64,000 bases of DNA from Vibrio ostreae (GTDB taxonomy: Bacteria > Pseudomonadota > Gammaproteobacteria > Enterobacterales > Vibrionaceae): the NCBI RefSeq assembly GCF_019226825.1, contig NZ_CP076643.1, positions 1,240,001 to 1,304,000 of the forward strand, written 5' to 3'. The first letter of the stretch is position 1, and every line of letters starts with the position of its first letter. Shown here piece after piece: positions 37,701 to 48,658 of this stretch. A model generated the notes under the pieces. The model worked only from the letters and a program-made list of their open reading frames with translations, did not search any database and was not told the origin of the DNA. Both the position numbers and the translations under genes were made by a program.

Positions 37701-39014
37701 TTAATCGTTAACCAACTGTCCGACCGTTTCAGCAACATTATTAGCGCCACCACGAATTTGTTCGATCAAAGCCTGAGTGGCCTGCAACTGCTGGTTACAC
37801 TCAATCACTTTACGTTGAATGTCATCCATCGTCTGACCGGATATCTTAGTCAACTCACTGTTACGCTGCACTATATTGCTAATCTCATCGGTCGCATTCG
37901 AGGTGTTTGAGGCTAGCTTACGCACTTCATCCGCCACAACGGCAAAGCCGCGCCCGTACTCCCCCGCTCTGGCCGCTTCAATCGCAGCATTCAGCGCCAG
38001 CAAATTGGTTTGATCGGCAATGTTAGAAATCGTGGTAACAATCTTCGCGATCTGTTGCGACTGTTCTGTCAGCTGTTCCATCAAGGTCGAGGCTTTCTCT
38101 ACCGAGCGATCAATGTTGTTGGCGATCTCGGTCACCGCATCCAGGGTATTGGCACCATCGTTAGCCATACCGAGCGTATCCAGTGACGTTTGCTGCGCCA
38201 GTCTGGATGCACGCTGGATGGATTGCATATGCAGCACCCGCTCCGTGATCTCACTGGCAAACTTCACCACTCGAACCACATTACCATTATGATCAAAAAT
38301 CGGGTTGTAGGTCGCTTCCAGCCAGATAATGTCTCCCTGGCGGTTGAGGCGCTCAAACAGGCCGGACTTAAAATCACCGCGCGCCAGCGACGGCCAGAAA
38401 TCACTCTGCTTTTTCAAAAACTCATCGGTGCAGAACATACGGTGATGTTTGCCCTGAATCTCTTCCAGGCTATAACCGACGGTGCGGCAGAAGTTTTTAT
38501 TCGCGTTGAGAATATGGCCATCAGGCGTAAACTCAATAAACGCCAGCGACTTTTTCAACGCATAGAAAATGGCATCCTGACGCTTGAGCTGTAATGTTTC
38601 TTTCGTCACATCACTGGCGACTTTAACCACTTTCACTGTCTTGCCACTGTCGTCTTGCACCGGGATATAGGTTGCTTCAATCCAAATATCACTGCCGGTT
38701 TTGGTTATACGTCGGAACGTACCGTGTTGTGGCTGTCCTTGCGCCAGTTCACGCCAAAAAAGTTGATACTCCGGACTACTAGCCAGTTTAGAATCACAAA
38801 AAATACGGTGATGCTGACCTTCTATTTCCTGCGCTGTATAACCAACAGCCTGCAGAAACGCATCGTTCGCCGCCAGGATCCGTCCCTCGGTAGTGAATTC
38901 GATATAAGGAACGCTCTGTTTAACAGCATTGAGGATGTGCGAAGCCGAGCTCATCTCACTCACTTGCTCTGGTGACAATTGGGGATTTTGTTTACGGCTA
39001 CCAAAAAGAAACAT
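37701..39014 (-). CDS. Soluble methyl-accepting chemotaxis protein with two PAS domains
   Basis: 437 residues without any membrane segment. Two similar PAS-PAC units (about 28-145 and 148-268) share [17 protein letters not shown] / [17 protein letters not shown] and HHRIFC / HHRMFC, followed by a short receptor signalling domain with [21 protein letters not shown]. The repeat of the PAS pair points to an internal duplication. Such cytoplasmic receptors sense redox, oxygen or a cofactor-bound signal; no flavin- or haem-specific residue can be assigned here. Confidence 0.93.
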   Translation of the reverse strand: MFLFGSRKQNPQLSPEQVSEMSSASHILNAVKQSVPYIEFTTEGRILAANDAFLQAVGYTAQEIEGQHHRIFCDSKLASSPEYQLFWRELAQGQPQHGTFRRITKTGSDIWIEATYIPVQDDSGKTVKVVKVASDVTKETLQLKRQDAIFYALKKSLAFIEFTPDGHILNANKNFCRTVGYSLEEIQGKHHRMFCTDEFLKKQSDFWPSLARGDFKSGLFERLNRQGDIIWLEATYNPIFDHNGNVVRVVKFASEITERVLHMQSIQRASRLAQQTSLDTLGMANDGANTLDAVTEIANNIDRSVEKASTLMEQLTEQSQQIAKIVTTISNIADQTNLLALNAAIEAARAGEYGRGFAVVADEVRKLASNTSNATDEISNIVQRNSELTKISGQTMDDIQRKVIECNQQLQATQALIEQIRGGANNVAETVGQLVND

Positions 39015-39205
39015 ACTAGGACCTCTGTTCTTGCGGCAAGCGACCGCGGTTTAAGGAATAGCCACAACGTTCTTTGCGTTGTTTATTTTTTCCACCTCGC
39101 AAAAAGGAGGCCACCCAGCGAAAAAAGGAGGCGTATTTTAGCGTATAGCGCCCCCTTTGCAATCTCTATTTTGACAATTCAATCATCAGGTAATCGCGCA
39201 CTCTG

Positions 39206-39853
39206 TTACGACTCGATCAGCCACACTTCCTCGGCAAAACGAGTCAATGCCTTATCGCCGCGCTTCGGTTGCTGGGCTTCACTGTCATCACGATGCAAAC
39301 GGGTGACTTTAAACTCACCAAACAAAGCTTCAACCTCGTGTTGCGGCACACTAAAGGGAGGACCACTCATTTCGTTTTGATCATAATCCAGGCTAACCAG
39401 TAAAATACGCCCACCGGGACGCAGTAATTGCTTTAAGCGCTGCGCGTAGTCTGTACGCATCTCTTCGGGCAACGCCACCAAAGCCGCTCGGTCATAAATC
39501 AGGTCAACCGACTCCAGCGGCGCTGTAAAAAAGTCTCCGGTGTAAACCGACAGTTCATCAAACTGATACAGTTCGTGCTGACTGTTTACCTGAGTCACCA
39601 ATGGAGTATAGAAGTGTTCTGCAAAAAACGCGCGTACCGCGATCGGGCTCAGTTCAACACCCTGAACATCATCATGTTTTTGAGCTAACCACACCAAATC
39701 TTCGCTTTTGCCACATAAAGGCACCAATACGCGATCTTCGCGCTTGGGTTGTGTCGCATGCCAGTAGTCGGTCAGCAGCGTATTGACATCCATCTGATGG
39801 AAACCAATTTTATTTGCGGCCCATTTCTGGTGCCAGAATTCTGGATCTTTCAT
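39206..39853 (-). CDS. tpm: Thiopurine S-methyltransferase family protein
   Basis: 215 residues. [15 protein letters not shown] at the N-terminus and [14 protein letters not shown] (SAM-binding) are diagnostic for bacterial TPMT. It S-methylates thiopurines and, in many bacteria, detoxifies selenite or tellurite. It shares its strand with the PAS chemoreceptor but is 190 bases away and probably independent. Confidence 0.93.
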   Translation of the reverse strand: MKDPEFWHQKWAANKIGFHQMDVNTLLTDYWHATQPKREDRVLVPLCGKSEDLVWLAQKHDDVQGVELSPIAVRAFFAEHFYTPLVTQVNSQHELYQFDELSVYTGDFFTAPLESVDLIYDRAALVALPEEMRTDYAQRLKQLLRPGGRILLVSLDYDQNEMSGPPFSVPQHEVEALFGEFKVTRLHRDDSEAQQPKRGDKALTRFAEEVWLIES

Positions 39854-40017
39854 ACCCGCTCCGTGAAGATTTCCGAGCCCGCTAGAGTACCCAATTCCGG
39901 CACGATTCGGTAGCCGCTTTTCAAATTCCGGTCAGCATTTTGTGAAAGACACACTTGGTTACATGCTTACACGGAACTGTTTATGCTAATAATCGTCTGA
40001 ATTAACGAGGATTGTGG

Positions 40018-40033
40018 TGTGATCTTGACCACA
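40018..40033 (+). promoter_or_regulatory. CRP-like site upstream of relV
   Basis: TGTGATCTTGACCACA differs from TGTGA-N6-TCACA at one position and lies 140 bases before the relV ATG in a 319-base intergenic region (39854-40172) divergent with tpm. Its flanks also form GTGGT / ACCAC. Confidence 0.4.
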
Positions 40034-40172
40034 GTGTCTACAAGACGACGCAGCGTAGAATTGAATTTTAGCGCTCTCACCCACACCTCATAGAAGAGCA
40101 GCAGCCGTTTATCTCGTGTTAGGGCCTTTTAAATGCCACGTTTGACCTAACAGCGTAAGTTAAGGAGAGGGA

Positions 40173-40949
40173 ATGAGCCTACTGCTACGAACGACTGCTT
40201 TAATGCTTTTGGTACTGAGCCGTGCGCCGGCATTCGCCGCGACTCTGCCGTATGACGTGTCAGCGGAAGAGACACGTGAAGAGTCCCGAGATCAGGTCAG
40301 TGCCCGATTTTTTAAACATAGCCTGAGTGGGCTATACGCCATCCATACCAGCGAACGTAACGTGCTGCAGCCTTATCAGGATTTAGATACCCTATACAGC
40401 CATGCAGCACAGGCGCAAACCGAATTAGAAACTCTGTGTCAAAGCACCGCTATGCTAACCTCTACCCAAGCCTACTTTGCCGGAGTAAAGTCTTACCCGC
40501 GTGCCGCAAAAAAAGTTGAACTCGAATTTGATGGCAACGCACAGCGCATTACCGACCTTGCGCGTGCCACATTAATCGCCGACGATGTACCAAGCCTGGT
40601 CGAAGCTTATGAAGTACTCAGCCGCGAAGCCACCATAGTCAAAGTCAAAAACCGTTTTAAAAATCCGGCACCTTCCGGCTATCGTGACCTCATGGTTCTG
40701 ATTCAACTACCCGGCAGCAAACTAATAGCGGAAGTCCAGTTGCATCTGAAAGCCATCGCTGATGTCAAAAGCGGCCCAGAGCATCAATTGTATGAAGAGA
40801 TTCAGGCGATTGAACGCAGAGCAGGACAGGAAAAACGTGGTCTTAATGACTGGGAGCAGGCCAAAATTCATCACATACGACAGCACTCGCGCGATCTGTA
40901 CCAGAACGCATGGCAGCCGTATATCACAACCCGGATTCAGGCGGCATAA
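40173..40949 (+). CDS. relV: Small alarmone synthetase RelV
   Basis: 258 residues with a RelA/SpoT synthetase domain (about 85-215): the substrate segment RFKNPAPSGYRDL and catalytic EVQLHLK are clear. Lys106, Asp128, Arg131, Leu149 and Glu187 fall one position off residues I recall as essential in V. cholerae RelV. It makes (p)ppGpp from GTP/GDP and ATP. The ATG has a strong AAGGAGAGGGA before it. Oddly the first 23 residues look like a Sec signal peptide (LLLRTTALMLLVL...AFA), although the substrates are cytoplasmic. The neighbours ihfA, pheT and pheS match my memory of the V. cholerae locus. Confidence 0.9.
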   Translation: MSLLLRTTALMLLVLSRAPAFAATLPYDVSAEETREESRDQVSARFFKHSLSGLYAIHTSERNVLQPYQDLDTLYSHAAQAQTELETLCQSTAMLTSTQAYFAGVKSYPRAAKKVELEFDGNAQRITDLARATLIADDVPSLVEAYEVLSREATIVKVKNRFKNPAPSGYRDLMVLIQLPGSKLIAEVQLHLKAIADVKSGPEHQLYEEIQAIERRAGQEKRGLNDWEQAKIHHIRQHSRDLYQNAWQPYITTRIQAA

Positions 40950-40985
40950 ACAGCACGCTGCGCTGCTTGACCCGGCAGGAAAAAT

Positions 40986-41013
40986 GAAAAGACCACGCAG
41001 CGATGCGTGGTCT
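40986..41013 (-). terminator. Terminator of ihfA
   Basis: On the minus strand AGACCACGCA / TGCGTGGTCT with a 4-base loop is followed by TTTTC and more T. It lies between convergent relV and ihfA. Confidence 0.85.
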
Positions 41014-41024
41014 AATGCGCGGTC

Positions 41025-41321
41025 TTATTCGGACGGTTCTATATTCTCGACTCGGGCTTTTAGTTTTTGCCCTGGGCGGAACGTTACGACACGTCGAGCG
41101 GTGATCGGAATATCCTCACCGGTCTTAGGATTTCGTCCCGGACGTTCATTCTTGTCTCGCAGATCGAAATTACCAAACCCGGAGAGCTTTACCTGTTCGC
41201 CACTTTCTAGTGCTTTGCGAATCTCTTCAAAAAACACCTCCACCGTTTCCTTGGCATCCCGTTTACTAAACCCAAGTTTTTCAAACAGGTTTTCAGCCAA
41301 ATCGGCTTTTGTGAGCGCCAT
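41025..41321 (-). CDS. ihfA: Integration host factor alpha subunit
   Basis: 98 residues. The DNA-bending beta-arm [10 protein letters not shown] places the intercalating Pro at residue 65 as in E. coli IHF-alpha. It works as a heterodimer with IhfB in recombination, replication and sigma-54 promoters. It is downstream of pheST as in enterics, but 450 bases separate it from pheT, with a terminator between them, so it has its own promoter. Confidence 0.97.
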   Translation of the reverse strand: MALTKADLAENLFEKLGFSKRDAKETVEVFFEEIRKALESGEQVKLSGFGNFDLRDKNERPGRNPKTGEDIPITARRVVTFRPGQKLKARVENIEPSE

Positions 41322-41520
41322 AAAACTTCCCTCAAAGCTATGTTAAACCTTGCTGCCCAGTGGCAACACCAAAGCAACTTTTACTCAGCCAATCAATAAC
41401 CTATCGGCTTTCTCTGGAAAGTGTATGCCAACCGTATGATTTTCGCCAACTTTTTTATCCTTCTATTACAATTCAATCAGTTACAAAAGGGCGATATACA
41501 GGTGAAAAAGCAACACGTGA

Positions 41521-41542
41521 CATCAAATTGAGTAAAAAATCA
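41521..41542. repeat. 22-bp exact repeat, copy 2
   Basis: Identical to 1435-1456 and located 200 bp upstream of the ihfA start. The surrounding gap (41322-41771) is A+T-rich and must contain the ihfA promoter. I see no convincing IHF consensus in it. Confidence 0.5.
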
Positions 41543-41726
41543 CTGATATTTTAGTCAGTTATCATGAGTATACCAAAATCTTCAGAGGTTCTCTCTAGTT
41601 AGAGAGTAGGAAATTTTTTTGTTCCGCCAAAAATTTTTTCAAATTGATCGTAAAATCAGGTGCTTGCTCACGCTATTTCCACCAAATGCAGCAAAATAGC
41701 CGATAATTGACAAATCGCGAATAAAA

Positions 41727-41754
41727 AAAGAGCAGACCGAAAGGCCTGCTCTTT
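41727..41754 (-). terminator. Terminator of pheST
   Basis: On the minus strand the stem AAAGAGCAGGCC / GGTCTGCTCTTT with a 4-base loop is followed by further T, 18 bases after the pheT stop. Confidence 0.9.
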
Positions 41755-41771
41755 CCACTCATTACACCAGA

Positions 41772-44159
41772 TTAGTCGCGCAGAGCCGCACCAAATGTCT
41801 CAGACACATGAGCAACAATCGAGTCAACAGCGCCTGCGATGTCCGCATCTTCCAGCGTACGCTCGCCGGATTGCAGCGTCAGCGCGATAGCCAGGCTCTT
41901 CTTACCTTCCTCGACACCTTTACCGACGTAAACGTCAAACAGTTTGGCATCTTTGAGGAATTCACCGCCCTGAGCCAGGCAGGCATTAACGATTTCACCG
42001 GATGCTACGTTCTCATCAACAACCACAGCGATATCGCGACGGTTAGACGGGAACTTAGACAGTGCCACCGCTTCTGGGATCACTTTGCTGTTGATTGCAG
42101 ACCATTCAATTTCGAATACGATGGTGCGACCATTCAGGCCAAACTTACGCTCCAGTTCAGGGTGAACAGTACCCAGGATACCCACTTCTTTGCCGTCAAC
42201 CACGATAGCCGCTGACTGACCAGGATGCAGTGCCGGATGCTTAGCGGCAGTGAAACTGTACGCTTTGCCATTCGCGGTCAGTTCCAGAATCGCTTCCACA
42301 TCGCCTTTCAGGTCAAAGAAATCAACCGTGGCGGTATCAATATTCCAGTGCTCTTCGCTGCGGGTACCAGAGATAACACCTGCCAGCATCGGCTCCTGGC
42401 GCATACCATTTTCTGCCGCTCGATCCGGGATAAAACGCAGACCTTGTTCGAACAGACGGACACGTGGCTGTTGACGTTTCTGGTTGTGAACCACAGTGTT
42501 CAACAGACCTTGCAGCAGGCTCAAACGCATCGCAGACATATCGGCTGAAATCGGGTTAGGCAGAACCAGCGGCTCAACATCCGGCACGATCAGTTTTTGC
42601 TGCTCTGGCTCCACGAAGCTGTAAGTGATCGCTTCATGGTAACCACGGTCAACCAGCAGATCACGCACACGTTTCAGTGGCAGATTCGCTTCTTTGTGCA
42701 GGTTCATGTTCAGAGCCGCAGCCGGAGCCTGGTTTGGAATGTTGTCGTAACCGTAGATACGGCCAACTTCTTCCACCAGATCCTGCTCGATAGCAATATC
42801 AAAACGCCAGGTTGGTGCCGTTGCCGTCCAGCCTTCAGCGTGACTTTCAACACTCAGGCCGAGACGCTGCAGGATTTCAACCACGTCCGCATCAGCAATG
42901 TGATGCCCCAACAGGTTATCCAGTTTGCTGCGACGCAGAGTCACAGTGTTTGGTGTTGGCAGATCCGCCGCCGATTCAGCCGCCACCACTGGCGCTACGT
43001 CGCCACCACAGATGTCAACCAGCAGTTGAGTCGCACGTTCCATCGCCGCGTGTTGCAGTGCGTAGTCCACACCACGTTCAAAACGCATGGATGAATCGGT
43101 GTGCAGGCCGTAGCTGCGAGCGCGACCACGGATATAATCCGGTGCGAAGAACGCACACTCCAGCATCACGTCTTTGGTTTCTGCACTCACACCTGAGTGC
43201 TCGCCTCCGAAGATACCGGCCAGCGCCAGCGCTTTCGAATTGTCTGCGATAACCAGAGTGTCTTCGTTAAGTTCCGCTTCGTTGCCATCCAGAAGCGTCA
43301 GTTTCTCGCCCTGCTCTGCCAGACGCACCACGATGCCACCGTCGATTTGTGCCAGGTCAAATGCATGCATTGGCTGCCCCTGCTCCAGCATCACGTAGTT
43401 AGTGATGTCAACCACAGGGTCGATAGAGCGGATACCGCAGCGGCGCAGTTTTTCCTGCATCCACAACGGCGTTTTTGCTGCAACATTGACGTTTTTAACG
43501 ATACGGCCAAGGTAACGCGGACAAGCAGCCGGCGCTTTCACTTCAATCGCAATGGTGTCATCAATAGAAGGCGCAACGGCTGCCACTGAAGGCTCAGTCA
43601 CGTCAGTACGGTTAAGCACGCCCACTTCACGCGCCATACCACGGATGCTGAAACAGTCAGCGCGGTTTGATGTCAGGTCAACATCCACAGTCACATCGTT
43701 CAGACCCAGGAACTCACGGAAGTCAGTGCCGATAACCGCATCTTGTGCCAGTTCCATGATACCGTCAGAATCAACGTCGATACCCAGCTCAGAAAACGAA
43801 CACAGCATGCCGTGTGAAGGCTGGCCGCGTAGCTTCGCTTTTTTGATTTTGAAATCACCCGGAAGCACTGCGCCAACGGTTGCCACAGCCACTTTCAGAC
43901 CCTGACGACAGTTTGGTGCGCCACACACGATGTCGAGCAGTTCTTCTTCGCCCACATCCACTTTGGTCACACGCAGTTTGTCAGCATCAGGATGCTGGCC
44001 ACATTCCACAACGTGACCGACTTTAACGCCGTTAAAAGAACCCGCAACTGGCAGGACATCATCCACTTCCAGGCCGGCCATAGTAATTTGATGAGTAAGC
44101 TCGTCAGTGGTAACCGCAGGGCTTACCCACTCACGAAGCCAAGATTCGCTGAATTTCAT
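41772..44159 (-). CDS. pheT: Phenylalanine-tRNA ligase beta subunit
   Basis: 795 residues, the E. coli length. The order is an N-terminal EMAP-like tRNA-binding domain (about 40-150, [15 protein letters not shown]), B3/B4 editing domain, B5, the catalytic-like core and the C-terminal anticodon-binding FDX-ACB domain ([14 protein letters not shown]). It forms the alpha2-beta2 enzyme with PheS, 18 bases upstream on the same strand. Confidence 0.97.
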   Translation of the reverse strand: MKFSESWLREWVSPAVTTDELTHQITMAGLEVDDVLPVAGSFNGVKVGHVVECGQHPDADKLRVTKVDVGEEELLDIVCGAPNCRQGLKVAVATVGAVLPGDFKIKKAKLRGQPSHGMLCSFSELGIDVDSDGIMELAQDAVIGTDFREFLGLNDVTVDVDLTSNRADCFSIRGMAREVGVLNRTDVTEPSVAAVAPSIDDTIAIEVKAPAACPRYLGRIVKNVNVAAKTPLWMQEKLRRCGIRSIDPVVDITNYVMLEQGQPMHAFDLAQIDGGIVVRLAEQGEKLTLLDGNEAELNEDTLVIADNSKALALAGIFGGEHSGVSAETKDVMLECAFFAPDYIRGRARSYGLHTDSSMRFERGVDYALQHAAMERATQLLVDICGGDVAPVVAAESAADLPTPNTVTLRRSKLDNLLGHHIADADVVEILQRLGLSVESHAEGWTATAPTWRFDIAIEQDLVEEVGRIYGYDNIPNQAPAAALNMNLHKEANLPLKRVRDLLVDRGYHEAITYSFVEPEQQKLIVPDVEPLVLPNPISADMSAMRLSLLQGLLNTVVHNQKRQQPRVRLFEQGLRFIPDRAAENGMRQEPMLAGVISGTRSEEHWNIDTATVDFFDLKGDVEAILELTANGKAYSFTAAKHPALHPGQSAAIVVDGKEVGILGTVHPELERKFGLNGRTIVFEIEWSAINSKVIPEAVALSKFPSNRRDIAVVVDENVASGEIVNACLAQGGEFLKDAKLFDVYVGKGVEEGKKSLAIALTLQSGERTLEDADIAGAVDSIVAHVSETFGAALRD

Positions 44160-44177
44160 AGTGATTAAACCTCTGGA

Positions 44178-45160
<983 letters not shown>

Positions 45161-45206
45161 CGTTTCCTCGTCTGCTAAGGAGCAGTTTCCTTAAGGAGCC
45201 CGAAAG

Positions 45207-45254
45207 GGTTACCTTGGTGCCCTTTTGGGGTACCGATAAGGGTAACCATAAGGG
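45207..45254 (-). promoter_or_regulatory. Structured leader of pheS
   Basis: Within the 5' leader, two adjacent 12-mers (45231-45242 and 45243-45254; CCCTTATCGGTA and CCCTTATGGTTA on the transcript strand) repeat with two differences. GGTAACC can pair with GGTTACC at 45207-45213. A TTGACA-like -35 lies near 45295. No Phe-rich leader peptide like E. coli pheM is seen. Confidence 0.35.
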
Positions 45255-45536
45255 TTTCTTGGGGGTTTTTAAATAGCTGTACATAGTAACGAAAGCTGCT
45301 GTCAAAGCCAAATTGAAATCCGCTTTGACGCGACTTTCGCGTATTTGTTAGGCAGCTTTTTTCCTCTGGTTAAAGAATTGTTTCCAAACCAGGCCGGAAA
45401 AGGGCGCCGCCAAGACAAAAACAGCCCATCACGACTGGTTACGGCAACTAAATTTACCCCTTTCAGCTCAGGTTTTATGCTATGTTGCTGCACTAACCGA
45501 GATGAATAAAACCCGAATAATATGAGGTCACTCACT

Positions 45537-46037
45537 ATGCAATCCAAGCAATCCGAGCAATCAGATATTTTCCCCATCTCAGCCGAATTTGATTCGTCAA
45601 TTGGTGACATTATTCAAAAGGTCGGCGCGGAGTTCGGCGCTATTGGTGAAGGGTTCGGTCCGTCGGATGCCGAGGTCACGCAAATGAGTCACTATTACCG
45701 GCTGGATAATGGCTGGGGCTACTGGGTCGCGACACTGAATGGCGACGTGGTCGGCGGTGGCGGTATTGCTCCTTTCAATGGTAGCGACAGCGTGTGTGAA
45801 CTGCGAAAACTGTTTCTGCTGCCGCAAAGTCGTGGCCATGGACTTGGCAAAAGACTCGCGGAGCAATGCCTGACTTACGCACGCCAACAGGGCTTTCGTG
45901 AATGTTATCTCGATACACTGTCGACGATGACCAGTGCTGTGCGCTTGTATGAAGCCCTTGGCTTTCAACATTTATCTGCGCCTATGCCCGGTACTGAGCA
46001 TAACGGCTGTGATGTCTGGATGCTAAAGCAACTGTAA
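45537..46037 (+). CDS. GNAT-family N-acetyltransferase
   Basis: 166 residues. The acetyl-CoA loop QSRGHGLGKRL (about 97-107) and the preceding strand ELRKLFLLP are typical of GNAT, and the C-terminal YEALGFQ of small-molecule acetyltransferases is present. The substrate is unknown. ATG 45537 with GAGG upstream is preferred to 45522. It is divergent from pheS. Confidence 0.85.
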   Translation: MQSKQSEQSDIFPISAEFDSSIGDIIQKVGAEFGAIGEGFGPSDAEVTQMSHYYRLDNGWGYWVATLNGDVVGGGGIAPFNGSDSVCELRKLFLLPQSRGHGLGKRLAEQCLTYARQQGFRECYLDTLSTMTSAVRLYEALGFQHLSAPMPGTEHNGCDVWMLKQL

Positions 46038-46231
46038 ACACGTCTCCTCTTTACGCACCTCTCCCCTGATGTAAATCCCACCCCTGATTTGTGCGGTTCA
46101 TCCCCTGAACCGCATGATTCCAGACAGGCAAAATGTAACCGTTTCTTAACGCCTGACCAATTGCATATCTGAACTGCTAAGCTGTCTACAGTGACAACAC
46201 ATGTCTGTCAGAAACTATCAGGGAAAAGATT

Positions 46232-47314
46232 ATGGTACGTTGGTTAAGCGGCTCGGCTCTCAGCGTCGCGGCAGTATTAGCGGTCAATTCGCCAGCCTGG
46301 GCCTATCAGGCCGAAAAAGTCATGAGCGGTTTAATGGTTCCCTGGGGAATGAGTTTTGTCTCCGATACGCAGCTGCTGGTGACAGAACGCAACGGCGATT
46401 TGGTTTTGGTTGATCTGCCCTCGCAGAGTAAAACGTCGCTGCTCAGTGTTGAGTCTGTGTATGCCAACGGCCAGGGCGGCCTGCTGGATGTGGCCCTGTC
46501 ACCGCGCGATCCGAAAACCTTCTATTTTACCTACAGCAAACAGCGTGATTCAGGTTCCGATACCACGTTAGCGGTTGCGACATGGGACGGAAAACAAGTT
46601 AAAGAGTGGCACGATTTATTGGTTACGACCTCTGGCTCTGACACTTCACGCCATTACGGCAGTCGCATCACTTTTGATGACCAGCATCTGTACTTTTCCG
46701 TGGGCGATCGAGGCAAGCGTCCGAATGGCCAGGATCTCAGTGTCCACTCCGGCAGTATTCTGCGCCTCAATCTCGATGGCAGTACACCGGATGATAACCC
46801 GTTCGCCGGCCAGGCTAATGCCCAGGCACAGATCTGGAGTTATGGCCACCGCAACCCGCAGGGGCTGTTTTATGATCAGCAGACTCAAAGCCTGTGGGAA
46901 ATTGAACACGGGCCGAGAGGCGGCGACGAAATTAATCTGATTCACAAGGGTGCCAACTATGGCTGGCCGAGAACATCACACGGCAAAGAATACTGGGGTC
47001 CGCTCGATGTCGGTGACAGTGAAGAAGCGCCAGGGATTGAATCGCCGCGTCAGGTTTACATCCCCTCTATCGCCCCGAGTGGTTTACTGCTCTATCGCGG
47101 CCAGCGCTACCCGGATTTGAATGGCAAACTGCTGACCGGTGCACTCAAGCTGACTCACATCAACGTGATTACGCTCGATAGCAATCAGATAGGGGTAAAA
47201 GAAGAGCGCCTGGTCGATTCACTCGGCGAGCGAATCCGTGATATCAGCCGTTCACCAGACGATTGGATCTATTTCTCCACCGACAGCGGTAATCTGTATC
47301 GGCTCAAGCCTTAG
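46232..47314 (+). CDS. PQQ-dependent aldose sugar dehydrogenase (YliI/Asd-like)
   Basis: 360 residues: Sec signal peptide (cleavage after AWA, about residue 23), then a six-bladed beta-propeller of the soluble glucose/sorbosone dehydrogenase family. VPWGMSFV, GGLLDVALSP, YGHRNPQGL and WEIEHGPRGGDEIN are the conserved calcium/PQQ-site segments. It is a periplasmic oxidoreductase; no PQQ synthesis genes are in the window. AGGGA precedes the ATG. Confidence 0.9.
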   Translation: MVRWLSGSALSVAAVLAVNSPAWAYQAEKVMSGLMVPWGMSFVSDTQLLVTERNGDLVLVDLPSQSKTSLLSVESVYANGQGGLLDVALSPRDPKTFYFTYSKQRDSGSDTTLAVATWDGKQVKEWHDLLVTTSGSDTSRHYGSRITFDDQHLYFSVGDRGKRPNGQDLSVHSGSILRLNLDGSTPDDNPFAGQANAQAQIWSYGHRNPQGLFYDQQTQSLWEIEHGPRGGDEINLIHKGANYGWPRTSHGKEYWGPLDVGDSEEAPGIESPRQVYIPSIAPSGLLLYRGQRYPDLNGKLLTGALKLTHINVITLDSNQIGVKEERLVDSLGERIRDISRSPDDWIYFSTDSGNLYRLKP

Positions 47315-47335
47315 CGATGATTAAACCCCGGACAC

Positions 47336-47367
47336 AAAAAAGCCTGACTCATTAGTCAGGCTTTTTT
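47336..47367. terminator. Shared terminator of the sugar dehydrogenase and tRNA cluster
   Basis: AAAAAAGCCTGACT / AGTCAGGCTTTTTT, a perfect 14-bp stem with loop CATT and T runs in both directions. It lies between the dehydrogenase gene (+) and the tRNA operon (-). Confidence 0.95.
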
Positions 47368-47375
47368 GTTTAGAA

Positions 47376-47451
47376 TGGAGCGACACACGAGGTTCGAACT
47401 CGTGACCTCAACCTTGGCAAGGTTGCGCTCTACCAACTGAGCTAGTGTCGC
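47376..47451 (-). tRNA. tRNA-Gly (GCC), copy 2
   Basis: 76 nt with encoded CCA. Acceptor GCGACAC pairs with GTGTCGC, the anticodon loop is TTGCCAA (GCC), and the T-loop is GTTCGAACC. It is identical to the copy at 47629-47704. Confidence 0.97.
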
Positions 47452-47473
47452 ATGTTCTGCATAAGCAGAGAGA

Positions 47474-47560
47474 TGGTGCCCCGGGCCGGACTTGAACCGG
47501 CACGACTCGAAAGTCGAGGGATTTTAAATCCCTTGTGTCTACCAATTTCACCACCAGGGC
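47474..47560 (-). tRNA. tRNA-Leu (TAA)
   Basis: 87 nt with encoded CCA and a long variable arm (CTCGACTTTCGAGTC). The anticodon loop ATTTAAAAT carries TAA. The acceptor GCCCTGG pairs with CCGGGGC using one G-T pair. Confidence 0.96.
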
Positions 47561-47628
47561 ACGCAAAATTGTTGCGATGGTAACGCCATCTAAAAGTATC
47601 GCTGTATCAGCCATACTAAAATAAAATC

Positions 47629-47704
47629 TGGAGCGACACACGAGGTTCGAACTCGTGACCTCAACCTTGGCAAGGTTGCGCTCTACCAACTGAGCTAGTG
47701 TCGC
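47629..47704 (-). tRNA. tRNA-Gly (GCC), copy 1
   Basis: 76 nt, identical to the gene at 47376-47451, with encoded CCA and anticodon GCC. Confidence 0.97.
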
Positions 47705-47707
47705 AAA

Positions 47708-47781
47708 TGGAGGCGCGTCCCGGAGTCGAACCGAGGTCCACGGATTTGCAATCCGCTGCATGGCCACTCTGCCAACGCGCC
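47708..47781 (-). tRNA. tRNA-Cys (GCA)
   Basis: 74 nt with encoded CCA. The acceptor GGCGCGT pairs with ACGCGCC and the anticodon loop ATTGCAAAT carries GCA. It is the first gene of the tRNA transcript. Confidence 0.97.
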
Positions 47782-47835
47782 TTCGTGTACTTATTCGCTG
47801 ACGCTTTACAACGTTGCTCCTGAGTACGGGATTGC

Positions 47836-47863
47836 ATTCTACGGATTCGATGCCTTGAGTCAA
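47836..47863 (-). promoter_or_regulatory. Promoter of the tRNA Cys-Gly-Leu-Gly operon
   Basis: On the minus strand: TTGACT (-35), 16-bp spacer, TAGAAT (-10), then GCAATCCC, a GC-containing discriminator, with an A-rich UP-like stretch upstream. This is the form expected of a growth-rate-controlled stable-RNA promoter. Confidence 0.85.
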
Positions 47864-48030
47864 CACAATTTTTTTGATTTTAAATCGTTTGTCTATTTTA
47901 CATTCAGAAAGCGTTAAATTGCTCATTTTGACGACAAAAAATAGCGTAATTTCCTCAACATAACCGACTTCTCTCCGCCGATTTCACGCTGTCAGCACTG
48001 CTAAAACGTCAAAGAAATAATGCCGAAACA

Positions 48031-48054
48031 AAAAACGGGCCGAAGCCCGTTTTT
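48031..48054. terminator. Terminator of pgsA
   Basis: AAAAACGGGC / GCCCGTTTTT with loop CGAA abuts the pgsA stop codon. It would separate the varA-uvrC-pgsA transcript from the tRNA promoter. Confidence 0.88.
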
Positions 48055-48612
48055 CTAATGATGTTCTGCGCTGAGTAAATCGTCTTTCGCGGCAGCGAGA
48101 TACTGCACCATCGACCAGTAAGTCAGAATGGTTGCGATATAAATTGCGGCGTATCCCAACCAGACCATCCAGTCATCGTAATGCCAAATCAGTACCCACA
48201 AAGCAAACATCTGAGTCAGTGTCTTCACTTTACCAATCCACGACACGGCAACACTCGCGCGTTTGCCGATTTCCGCCATCCACTCACGTAGTGCCGAAAT
48301 AATAATCTCACGCGCAATCATGGTGACAGCAGGAATGGTAATCCAGATATTGTGGTAGTACTCAGTGATCAAAATCAGCGCGGTGGCGACCAGTACTTTG
48401 TCGGCGACCGGGTCAATAAAAGCGCCAAAACGGGAAGTTTGGCCCAACTTACGCGCCAACATTCCATCCAGCCAGTCGGTGAAGCCTGCGACCCAGAACA
48501 CCATTGCCGCAGCAAACGGTGCCCAGCTGTAAGGCAGGTAAAAACACACGACAAATACCGGGATCAGGAAAAGTCGTATTAAAGACAAAATGTTGGGTAT
48601 GTTCAAACGCAT
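48055..48612 (-). CDS. pgsA: CDP-diacylglycerol-glycerol-3-phosphate 3-phosphatidyltransferase
   Basis: 185 residues, four or five helices. The CDP-alcohol phosphotransferase motif DG-x2-AR-x8-G-x3-D-x3-D is complete (Asp49, Gly50, Ala53, Arg54, Gly63, Asp67, Asp71). It makes phosphatidylglycerophosphate in the inner membrane, the first step to phosphatidylglycerol and cardiolipin. It follows uvrC by 46 bases, as in E. coli. Confidence 0.96.
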   Translation of the reverse strand: MRLNIPNILSLIRLFLIPVFVVCFYLPYSWAPFAAAMVFWVAGFTDWLDGMLARKLGQTSRFGAFIDPVADKVLVATALILITEYYHNIWITIPAVTMIAREIIISALREWMAEIGKRASVAVSWIGKVKTLTQMFALWVLIWHYDDWMVWLGYAAIYIATILTYWSMVQYLAAAKDDLLSAEHH

Positions 48613-48658
48613 ATTTTTAGGCTCTTATCAACTGCGCGTTAATGGTGCGGTATTTTTG

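Noticed and set aside
47408..47926. A 172-codon minus-strand ORF over the tRNA region
   Set aside because: It runs straight through the tRNA-Leu, Gly and Cys genes and their promoter; the reading frame is a by-product of tRNA sequence.
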